Positions 1 to 4,691 of a stretch of 5,020 nt of DNA are shown here, piece by piece; position 1 is the first letter of the stretch, and every line of letters starts with the position of its first letter. The notes under the pieces were generated by a model. It saw nothing but the letters and a program-made list of their open reading frames with translations, searched no databases and was not told the DNA's origin. A program made the position numbers and the translations under genes. The DNA comes from Thermoleophilia bacterium (GTDB lineage Bacteria; Actinomycetota; Thermoleophilia; Gaiellales; F1-60-MAGs149), in assembly GCA_016462095.1 (NCBI GenBank), contig JAEMTW010000148.1, positions 1 through 5,020 on the forward strand, given 5' to 3'.

Positions 1-362
1 CGCTCGCCGTGATCGGGATCGTGCTCCTGATCGCGGGCGCACGGCGCGAGCGCCGCATCCTGCGCGAGGGACTGGAGCAGGAGGTCGCTCTCGGCACGCT
101 CACCCAGGCCGCCTACGCCCAGTTGATTGCCGGTGGGCGCACGCGCGGGCGCATGCGTCGGCATGCACGCCGAGCCGGGCGGGACGCGCGGCGCCTGCTG
201 TACCAGTACGAAGCCGCCGCCTACGAGCTGGCGCACGCGAACGTGCGCGGTGAGCGACCCGGGCGGCCAAACGTCATCGAGACTGCCTCCGCCTGTCGGA
301 CCTGCCTGGTCAGCGCGCGCACCGGAATCGACGACCTGGTACCGGGTCTCGTCGCGACCTGA
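1..362 (+). CDS. C-terminal part of a membrane protein, possibly PrsW-family intramembrane protease (5' end outside window)
   Basis: The frame is open from base 3 and ends at TGA 360-362, so about 119 residues of a longer protein are visible. The first residues (LAVIGIVLLIAGA) look like the end of a transmembrane helix. A very basic cytosolic tail follows, with arginine-rich stretches, then a helical segment reading LYQYEAAAYELAHANVR. From what I recall of the family, actinobacterial PrsW-type membrane proteases end in a last membrane helix, a basic linker and an A-x-ELA-like helix, which is the reason for the suggestion. The catalytic Glu/His motifs of PrsW would lie upstream and cannot be checked. 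The GTG at position 9 is inside the apparent helix, so the real start is almost certainly before the window. The last 30 residues or so resemble nothing I know. The next gene starts 41 bp downstream on the same strand with its own promoter-like hexamer. Another basic-tailed membrane protein remains possible. Confidence 0.55.
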   Translation, partial: LAVIGIVLLIAGARRERRILREGLEQEVALGTLTQAAYAQLIAGGRTRGRMRRHARRAGRDARRLLYQYEAAAYELAHANVRGERPGRPNVIETASACRTCLVSARTGIDDLVPGLVAT

Positions 363-391
363 GATCGCGACCAGAGGTCATTACCTGTCGC

Positions 392-397
392 TATTGT
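392..397 (+). promoter_or_regulatory. Candidate -10 element (TATTGT) for a leaderless dadA-like mRNA
   Basis: TATTGT fits TANNNT and occupies exactly -12 to -7 relative to the A of the ATG at 404. No purine-rich Shine-Dalgarno sequence precedes that ATG. If transcription starts at the A of ATG, the mRNA is leaderless, a layout known in Actinobacteria and Deinococcus. No convincing -35 box is visible. The hexamer overlaps a perfect 10-bp palindrome (TGTGATCACA, 395-404) that covers the predicted transcription start and could be an operator. Confidence 0.45.
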
Positions 398-403
398 GAT
401 CAC

Positions 404-1651
404 ATGCGCGTGGCGATCATTGGCGGCGGAGTGGTGGGACTGGCCTGCGCGTGGTCGCTGGCAAAGCGCGGTGTCGAAGTCGTCGTAATCGAACGCGACG
501 TCATCGGCGAGGGCGCATCGAAGGGCAATACCGGTTGGGTCTCGCCGACGATCTCGTTTCCATTGGCCTCGCCCGGCACGCTCGCAATGGGACTCAAGAG
601 TGCGTTCGACCCAAACGGCGCACTGGTCATTCGCCCCGAGCTTGATACGCGCTGGCTGCGCTGGCTGTGGGCCTTCCGGGGCGCCGCCACGCGCGAACGT
701 TTTCTCCGAGGTGTGGAGGCGCTCCACAATCTCAATCGCCGCACGTTCGAAGTGCTCGATGCCTATCAGGCCGACGGGATCTCCTTCGAAATGCACGGGG
801 GAGGCATCCTCACGCTCGGTAAGACCGAGAAGGGGATTGCGTGGTTTGCGCCCGTCTTCGAAGACCTCAAGAAGGTTGGCTTTGAAGGACAGATTGAGAC
901 GCTGACGCCGGAAGAGGCGCGTAAGATCGAGCCCGCGATTGGCGAGCAGGTCAAGTTCGTTGTGCGCACTACGATCGACAGGTACGTGCAGCCGCAGTCC
1001 CTGATGCGCGGACTTGCCGACCGAGTCGTCGAACTGGGGCAGACCGTGCTGGAGCAGACGACGGTCAAGGGCATGCGACCAACGGCGTCCGGCTGGGAGA
1101 TCGACACCAACACGGGACCGATCAACGCTGATCGCGTGATCGTGGCGACCGGTGCACTGAGCCCAGCGCTCCTCAAGCCACTTGGCATCGAGGTGCCAAT
1201 TGTCCCGGCCAAGGGCTACTCAATCACGCTGCGAGGCGAGGGCATCCGCCCGTCACAGGCGCTCTATATGACCGAGTCGAAGATTGGCGTCTCGGGCTTC
1301 GACGAGGGCGTACGCATTGCCGGCGTCTTCGAGTTGCCGGGCAAGGATCTGACAATCGACAAGCGCCGACTCGATGTTGTTGTCAAAGACGCCTGTTCGT
1401 ACCTGTCGGACTGGCATCCGTCGACGAGCGAGACGAGCGTGGAGGGCTGGGCCGGCTTCCGGCCTGCAACCCCCGACTCGCTGCCACTGCTCGGCCCCGT
1501 GCCGGGACACGACGGTCTCTATCTCGCCACGGGCCACGGCATGCTTGGTGTCACGCTCGCGCCCTCGACGGGTGCGTTGCTTGCCGACATGATCCTCGAC
1601 GGTGTCGCTCCCGCGTGGGTTGCGCCGATGCGACCAGATCGGCGCTTCTAG
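404..1651 (+). CDS. FAD-dependent oxidoreductase of the DAO/DadA type (D-amino-acid dehydrogenase-like)
   Basis: This 415-residue protein fits the DAO family, whose members oxidatively deaminate D-amino acids, glycine or other secondary and primary amines using FAD. The N terminus is a Rossmann dinucleotide-binding fold: GGGVVG at residues 7-12 after a short beta strand, with Glu30 at the end of strand 2 positioned for the ribose of FAD. KGNTGWVSP (40-48) matches the region that follows the fold in DadA proteins. VIVATGA (245-251) is the second FAD-contacting segment and VPAKGYSIT (267-275) is a conserved DadA stretch. GWAGFRPATPDSLPLLGP (348-365) and ATGHGMLGVTLAPSTG (375-390) are typical of the DadA C-terminal FAD-binding region. 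Length is normal for DadA (about 410-430). There is no signal peptide, so it is probably cytosolic or membrane-associated and passes electrons to quinone or oxygen. The substrate cannot be read from sequence; glycine/sarcosine oxidase-like or hydroxyproline-related activity is possible. The start was chosen because the GxGxxG motif begins immediately after it. The stop is TAG. Confidence 0.9.
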   Translation: MRVAIIGGGVVGLACAWSLAKRGVEVVVIERDVIGEGASKGNTGWVSPTISFPLASPGTLAMGLKSAFDPNGALVIRPELDTRWLRWLWAFRGAATRERFLRGVEALHNLNRRTFEVLDAYQADGISFEMHGGGILTLGKTEKGIAWFAPVFEDLKKVGFEGQIETLTPEEARKIEPAIGEQVKFVVRTTIDRYVQPQSLMRGLADRVVELGQTVLEQTTVKGMRPTASGWEIDTNTGPINADRVIVATGALSPALLKPLGIEVPIVPAKGYSITLRGEGIRPSQALYMTESKIGVSGFDEGVRIAGVFELPGKDLTIDKRRLDVVVKDACSYLSDWHPSTSETSVEGWAGFRPATPDSLPLLGPVPGHDGLYLATGHGMLGVTLAPSTGALLADMILDGVAPAWVAPMRPDRRF

Positions 1652-1668
1652 TCCGGCTCGCGAGCGGC

Positions 1669-1674
1669 TAGCAT
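1669..1674 (+). promoter_or_regulatory. Candidate -10 element (TAGCAT) for leaderless upp transcript
   Basis: TAGCAT fits TANNNT and again sits exactly at -12 to -7 relative to the A of the upp ATG at 1681. The 29-bp gap after the upstream stop has no Shine-Dalgarno sequence. upp may therefore be transcribed from its own leaderless promoter as well as by read-through from the oxidoreductase gene. A perfect 10-bp palindrome, GCTCGCGAGC (1656-1665), lies just upstream, between the -10 and where a -35 would be. Confidence 0.42.
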
Positions 1675-1680
1675 GGCTTC

Positions 1681-2316
1681 ATGCAGCAACCGGTTCTCCA
1701 GATTTGCGATCACCCGCTGGTCCAGCACAAGGTCGCATTGCTTCGCGATGCGTCTACCTCGACACGCGACTTCCGGGCGCTCTCGTCCGAGCTTGCGGGG
1801 GTGCTTGCCTACGAGGCAACGCGTGACCTCGAGCTCGAGGACGTGACGGTGACGACGCCGATCAAAGACACGATCGGACGCAAGGTGACCGGCAAGAAGG
1901 TTGGTGTCGTGCCGATCCTGCGCGCCGGCGTCGGCATGCTCGACGGTGTGCTCGCCATGATCCCCGTCGCGCGCGTGGGTTTTCTTGGCATGTATCGTGA
2001 CGAGGACACGCTGCAGCCAGTCTCGTACTACGAGAAGCTGCCGAAAGATCTTGGTGATCGCCTGATGCTGATTATCGATCCAATGCTCGCGACGGGTGGG
2101 TCGGCGTCCTACGCCGCTCAAGTCTGCAAGGACCGCGGGGCGCACACGGTCAAGTTGCTCTCTTTGATTGCCGCTCCCGAGGGTGTCGAGCGCATGCACT
2201 CCGACCATCCCGACGTTGCCATACATATCGCCGCCCTCGACGAGTGCCTCAACGAGAAGGGCTTCATCGTGCCCGGCCTCGGCGATGCGGGCGACCGCCT
2301 CTGGGGTACGCGCTAG
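1681..2316 (+). CDS. upp: Uracil phosphoribosyltransferase
   Basis: This 211-residue enzyme converts uracil and PRPP to UMP and pyrophosphate in cytosolic pyrimidine salvage. It is full length (family about 208-210). Recognisable elements in order: HPLVQHKVALLRD (11-23), typical of the N terminus; TPIKDTIGRKV (59-69); PILRAGVGM (78-86), which contacts PRPP; MYRDEDTLQPVSYYEKLP (104-121), the flexible loop region; the PRPP-binding loop IDPMLATGGSA (132-142); and the uracil-binding C-terminal PGLGDAGDRLWGT (198-210). Canonical Upp ends in GDRLFGT followed by Lys or Arg, so the C terminus is native. The palindromic repeat starts just beyond the TAG stop. The upstream oxidoreductase is 29 bp away on the same strand and seems metabolically unrelated. 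The convergent neighbour is a nucleobase permease, consistent with a salvage role. No broken or missing motif was seen. Confidence 0.97.
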   Translation: MQQPVLQICDHPLVQHKVALLRDASTSTRDFRALSSELAGVLAYEATRDLELEDVTVTTPIKDTIGRKVTGKKVGVVPILRAGVGMLDGVLAMIPVARVGFLGMYRDEDTLQPVSYYEKLPKDLGDRLMLIIDPMLATGGSASYAAQVCKDRGAHTVKLLSLIAAPEGVERMHSDHPDVAIHIAALDECLNEKGFIVPGLGDAGDRLWGTR

Positions 2317-2317
2317 C

Positions 2318-2357
2318 GATCAGCTTCCTATTGGGGTCAGACCCTTTTAGGAAGTTA
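2318..2357 (+). repeat. Palindromic repeat copy 1 (plus orientation)
   Basis: This 40-bp copy begins with GATC two bases after the upp stop codon (the match with copy 3 extends two bases further left). Internally it is an imperfect palindrome: CTTCCTA (2324-2330) pairs with TAGGAAG (2348-2354), enclosing GGGTC-A-GACCC with three unpaired positions per side. It is the perfect reverse complement of copy 2 (2388-2427). Read in the upp frame it encodes SASYWGQTLLGS, followed by YIT and a TAA stop. Confidence 0.92.
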
Positions 2358-2387
2358 CATCACGTAACCGAGCAGTCGAGCGGACTC

Positions 2388-2427
2388 TAACTTCCTAAAA
2401 GGGTCTGACCCCAATAGGAAGCTGATC
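2388..2427 (-). repeat. Palindromic repeat copy 2 (minus orientation)
   Basis: This is a perfect 40-bp reverse complement of copy 1, separated from it by a 30-bp spacer (2358-2387). It shares 38 identical bases with copy 3 in the same orientation (2390-2427 against 2478-2515). On the minus strand its open frame also reads SASYWGQTLLGS, here followed directly by TAG, but it lies beyond the permease stop codon and is not part of a recognised gene. Confidence 0.92.
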
Positions 2428-2465
2428 AACTAACCAAGCAAGGTAGAGGCCGCTTGGTTGCTTCG

Positions 2466-3767
2466 TTAGGTGATCCGACTTCCTAAAAGGGTCTGACCCC
2501 AATAGGAAGCTGATCGCGGCCAGAGGAGCCGAATCAGGCCGGCGACAATAAAGGCGGGGAGCGTGGCGCCGAGTGCGCTATCGAATGGCGGCGTGAACTG
2601 GTCTGCGAGGCCGAGTAGGCGAGTGGGGCTGAGCCACTCGTAGACGAGGAAGCCAACGAGCCACGCAGTGACGGTTGCAATCGGCGCCACGGGGCGCAAG
2701 CGATCGGCGAAGACGGCACCAAAGAGGGGGACGAAAATAGCCCCGAGCAGGTAGAGGAAATCGAAGAAGCGGTCGAGCGAGATTGTCAATGCGCCGATCG
2801 TGACGATGATCCCAATCGCGATCGCGATCGGAGCCTGGGGCGCGCGGGGTGCCAGGTTGCGGACGGAGACGGCGGTGGAGTAGATATTCGCAAACGCTTT
2901 TTCGGACTCGTCCACCACGAGGATCGAAGCCACCAACACACCGAGGGGTAGCGCGAGCATGACGGCCACGCCACCCTGGGCCGAATCGATTACGCCCGTG
3001 TGCACGGCGGCCAAGGCACCAACGGCAAACGTGACGGTGCTCGCCACGAAGTATCCGAGCGATGTCCCGACAGCCGCTCCGCGCACGGTCTTTGAAAAAC
3101 GCGCGTAGTCGGGCACCAGTGGCAGCCACGAGGCGAAACTCGCGACGACCAGATCAATCGCGACCATCAGGCCAATGCCACCAGCGGCGGCGTTGGCCAG
3201 TTCCGACGATGTGCCATCGAGGGCGAGGCGAATCAGCAGATAGAGGATCGAAGTGACGACGAGGGGTGCCATCAATCGGCGGAGGAGCTTGCGCACCACG
3301 AGTTCTGGTCCCAGCACGGCGAGGAGCGTGCCGAGCACGCCAGCGGCGATTGCGAAGGGCCAGCGAGCATCGACACCGACAACGAGCCTCGCTGCCTCGG
3401 CGATGACCAAAATCTCGAACGTGCTCCAGCCGAAACCCTGGGCGATGTTGAGCACCGTTGGGATGTATGAGCCACGCCTACCGAGGGCGCGGCGCAGGAC
3501 GACCATTCCGGTCTGGCCCGTGCTCGCACCAAGTGCCGCCGAGGCCGCCAGCATGGCGCCGCCGATGATGCCTCCGACGACGATCGCGATCAGTGCACGC
3601 GAGAGGCCTGCGCCATAGGCAATCAGGCCAGCGCCGGCGACGACGCCGAGCAGGCTGATGCCCATCGTCGACCACAGCACACCGGCATCGATGCCTGTGA
3701 GGTGGCGTTCGGCGAGGGGGATCGGCTCGGTGATTGGCCGATCGGTACGTTCGGTGGGCAGGTCCAT
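2466..3767 (-). CDS. NCS1-type purine/cytosine permease-like transporter (CodB/CytX-like)
   Basis: This 433-residue integral membrane protein has about 12 hydrophobic segments (roughly 26-53, 57-80, 103-131, 136-153, 163-183, 195-215, 233-255, 266-286, 313-330, 333-354, 361-378, 399-416). Features of nucleobase:cation symporter-1 proteins are visible: an N-terminal IPLAERHLTGIDAGVLW (16-32) before helix 1, TGQTGMVVLRRALGRRGSYIP (83-103), NIAQGFGWSTFEI (107-119), PDYARFSK (219-226) and NIYSTAVSVRN (294-304). It most likely imports cytosine, another nucleobase or a related pyrimidine with a cation. Substrate is not determined; hydroxymethylpyrimidine or allantoin-like compounds remain possible. 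Start ATG 3765-3767 is supported by GGGAGAG (3781-3775, minus strand) with 7-nt spacing. Residues 418-430 come from a palindromic repeat, so the native tail was probably different. The gene converges on upp, which fits nucleobase salvage. The phosphoesterase gene lies 85 bp upstream on the same strand. Confidence 0.85.
   Translation of the reverse strand: MDLPTERTDRPITEPIPLAERHLTGIDAGVLWSTMGISLLGVVAGAGLIAYGAGLSRALIAIVVGGIIGGAMLAASAALGASTGQTGMVVLRRALGRRGSYIPTVLNIAQGFGWSTFEILVIAEAARLVVGVDARWPFAIAAGVLGTLLAVLGPELVVRKLLRRLMAPLVVTSILYLLIRLALDGTSSELANAAAGGIGLMVAIDLVVASFASWLPLVPDYARFSKTVRGAAVGTSLGYFVASTVTFAVGALAAVHTGVIDSAQGGVAVMLALPLGVLVASILVVDESEKAFANIYSTAVSVRNLAPRAPQAPIAIAIGIIVTIGALTISLDRFFDFLYLLGAIFVPLFGAVFADRLRPVAPIATVTAWLVGFLVYEWLSPTRLLGLADQFTPPFDSALGATLPAFIVAGLIRLLWPRSASYWGQTLLGSRIT
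2478..2517 (-). repeat. Palindromic repeat copy 3 (minus orientation, inside the permease coding region)
   Basis: This 40-bp copy is the exact reverse complement of 2316-2355 and lies inside the 3' end of the permease gene. It supplies the codons for residues 418-430 (R then SASYWGQTLLGS), right after the last predicted membrane helix. The stop codon TAA (2466-2468) lies 12 bases beyond it in the minus-strand direction, in the diverged linking segment. Confidence 0.92.
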
Positions 3768-3801
3768 CGTCGAGCTCTCCCGGGGTGCGGTGCGTCGATT
3801 G

Positions 3802-3819
3802 GGCGCGCTGCACCGCGCC
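3802..3819 (-). other. GC-rich hairpin in the permease leader
   Basis: GGCGCG and CGCGCC form a perfect 6-bp stem around a 6-nt loop in the 85-bp gap between the phosphoesterase stop and the permease start. It has no following U-run in the minus direction, so it is not a standard terminator. It may be a weak attenuator or leader structure, or chance in GC-rich DNA. I could not recognise a known riboswitch in this leader. Confidence 0.3.
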
Positions 3820-3852
3820 GTAGAACGAACGGGACTCTAGCGGTTGCTCGAC

Positions 3853-4578
3853 TTACAGGCTAAGGATGGAGCCATCGACCATGCGCGTGGCTGCGGCTTC
3901 GCCGACTACTTCGGCAGCCATCGTATGCGCCACATCGAGACGGACGGGCGACTTTCCGCCGTGCCCATCAGAACCGATCAGGTCGACTAGACCCTCCGTC
4001 AGTAGGCGACGGGCCTCGACGTCGCAGCCGGGACCATCGGCGCCCGTCAGTCCCGAGGCGTCGATTTGTAGGAGCGCGCCCGCAGCCTTCATCCGCTCGG
4101 CAAACCCAAGGTCGTGCGCGCCACGCCAGCAGGCGCGTCGCTCGGGGTGAGCAAGGATTGGTGTTAGGCCTTCGGCACGAATGCGCCGGGCATAGCGCTC
4201 CATCGTCGAGTCGCCAACCCACGGCACGGCCTGGGGGCCGTCCATCAAGACGAACTCCGTGCCCGTTAAGCGAAAGCGATGAATATCGTCATCGCTGCGT
4301 AGTCGTTGCGGGCGCGCGGTGATCTCGAAGCCGAGGCGGACTTCGATGCCAGCCGGTGCCTGTTCGACGATGGCTGCAAAGTTACGTCGAATGCGAGCGA
4401 TCCGCCCCTGCGACGCGTTCCAATTGTGATACGGGGGGACGACGTGGGGGGTGGCGAAGACGAGGCGTGTGCCGGTATCGCGGGCCTCGGTCAAAAGTCG
4501 CAGAGATTCTTCGAGCGATCGCGCACCATCATCGACGCCAAAAACAAGATGCGAGTGGACGTCGACGTAGCCAGTCAT
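3853..4578 (-). CDS. PHP-domain phosphoesterase, CpsB/CapC/YwqE-type protein-tyrosine phosphatase family
   Basis: This 241-residue protein (242 if the TTG at 4581-4579 is used) belongs to the PHP metal-dependent phosphoesterases. Numbered from the TTG: DVHSH (7-11) with two metal-binding His; GVDDGARSLEESLRLL (15-30), diagnostic of the CpsB/YwqE group; ATPH (43-46); Glu86 in GFEI; AHPER (144-148); and GSDGH (203-207) carrying the last Asp/His pair. The full PHP metal-site set is present, so it should be active. Characterised relatives are Mn-dependent phosphatases that dephosphorylate the tyrosine-rich tail of the BY-kinase controlling capsule or exopolysaccharide export. Here no kinase or glycosyltransferase is adjacent, so the partner is elsewhere or the substrate differs. 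I chose the ATG, but neither start has a clear ribosome-binding site. The gene is divergent from the isomerase-like gene, with a shared 113-bp control region. A histidinol-phosphatase role is less likely given the DDGA motif. Confidence 0.83.
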   Translation of the reverse strand: MTGYVDVHSHLVFGVDDGARSLEESLRLLTEARDTGTRLVFATPHVVPPYHNWNASQGRIARIRRNFAAIVEQAPAGIEVRLGFEITARPQRLRSDDDIHRFRLTGTEFVLMDGPQAVPWVGDSTMERYARRIRAEGLTPILAHPERRACWRGAHDLGFAERMKAAGALLQIDASGLTGADGPGCDVEARRLLTEGLVDLIGSDGHGGKSPVRLDVAHTMAAEVVGEAAATRMVDGSILSL

Positions 4579-4591
4579 CAACTGCAGTTTC

Positions 4592-4604
4592 GCACGACTC
4601 GTGC
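4592..4604. promoter_or_regulatory. 13-bp palindrome GCACGA-C-TCGTGC, candidate operator
   Basis: Perfect 6-bp arms flank a single central base, 13 bp upstream of the phosphoesterase ATG in the divergent control region. A one-base centre cannot form a tight RNA loop, so a DNA site for a dimeric regulator is the more natural reading. I do not recognise the regulator family. Confidence 0.4.
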
Positions 4605-4649
4605 AGGATCGGGTGGAAATCGGGTGACGAAACCAGTAGGCTGGCAGTC

Positions 4650-4666
4650 AAATGGTATGACCATTT
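4650..4666. promoter_or_regulatory. 17-bp perfect inverted repeat AAATGGT-ATG-ACCATTT, likely GntR/FadR-type operator
   Basis: Seven-base arms are perfectly inverted around a 3-bp centre. The TGGT-N3-ACCA core is the form bound by FadR-subfamily GntR regulators such as PdhR, LldR and FadR, which control sugar-acid, lactate and related catabolic genes. It ends 8 bp before the AAGGAG ribosome-binding site (4675-4680) and 25 bp before the GTG start of the isomerase-like gene. A TATGAC hexamer (4656-4661) inside it could be the -10 box, which would make it a repressor site. The opposite strand carries TTGACT (4651-4646), -35-like for the divergent phosphoesterase gene, but I see no matching -10. 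Confidence 0.62.
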
Positions 4667-4691
4667 ATGACTCGAAGGAGACGTCCTGACC

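Larger units (their letters stand above)
2318..2427. terminator. Long stem-loop at the convergent 3' ends, possible transcript end or 3' stabiliser
   Basis: Copies 1 and 2 can pair into a perfect 40-bp stem closed by a 30-nt loop, immediately after upp. Transcripts of the opposite strand can form the same structure after the permease stop. There is no U-tract after the stem in either direction (AACTAACC follows on the plus strand), so it is not a textbook intrinsic terminator. A bidirectional transcription block, RNase III substrate or 3' stabiliser are reasonable inferences. A smaller hairpin, AACCAAGC (2432-2439) with GCTTGGTT (2452-2459), lies just beyond it. Confidence 0.35.
2316..2517. 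repeat. Composite palindromic repeat complex (three copies, outer pair inverted) between convergent genes
   Basis: The 202 bp between the end of upp and the last membrane helix of the permease consist of three copies of a sequence of about 40 bp and two linking segments. The outer copies are perfect inverted repeats: 2316-2355 is the exact reverse complement of 2478-2517. Homology continues inward: 2356-2393 matches the reverse complement of 2440-2477 at 27 of 38 positions, so two 78-bp halves face each other. A third copy (2388-2427) overlaps the end of the first half and is inverted to copy 1 and parallel to copy 3. Each copy has a GGGTC-A-GACCC core flanked by CTTCCTA/TAGGAAG arms. By my count a 40-bp copy has 18 G+C bases, lower than the surrounding genes appear. 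REP-like or MITE-like elements with a GGGGTCAGACCC core occur in many bacteria, often thought to be mobilised by REP-associated tyrosine transposases. No transposase is encoded in this window. Confidence 0.9.

Noticed and set aside
221..796. Long minus-strand open frame of 191 codons overlapping the start of the oxidoreductase gene
   Set aside because: It is a shadow frame of high-GC coding DNA. The plus-strand product has clear FAD-binding motifs, while the minus product resembles nothing and is rich in Arg, Ala and His.
1648..2226. Minus-strand open frame of 192 codons opposite upp
   Set aside because: upp is unambiguous on the plus strand. The antisense frame has low-complexity Arg/His-rich sequence and no recognisable motif.
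2424..2477. Integron attC-like site, because GTTAGGT at 2465-2471 fits the GTTRRRY core
   Set aside because: No matching RYYYAAC partner was found at a suitable distance, there is no integrase, and the motif lies in the diverged linking segment of the repeat.
2318..2515. Short CRISPR-like array (three nearly 40-bp repeats with 30- and 50-bp spacers)
   Set aside because: The copies are in mixed orientation, the spacers differ in length and are homologous to each other, and no cas gene is present. Palindromic mobile repeats explain it better.
2811..2830. Tandem GATCGC runs resembling the cyanobacterial HIP1 octamer
   Set aside because: They encode alternating Ile-Ala in a membrane helix of the permease (residues about 314-320), and the rest of the window does not show the octamer at HIP1-like density.
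3768..3852. Possible TPP or purine riboswitch in front of the permease, since CytX-like and purine permeases often have one
   Set aside because: The 85-bp gap is short and I see no conserved riboswitch core sequence, only one simple GC hairpin. A covariance-model search would be decisive.
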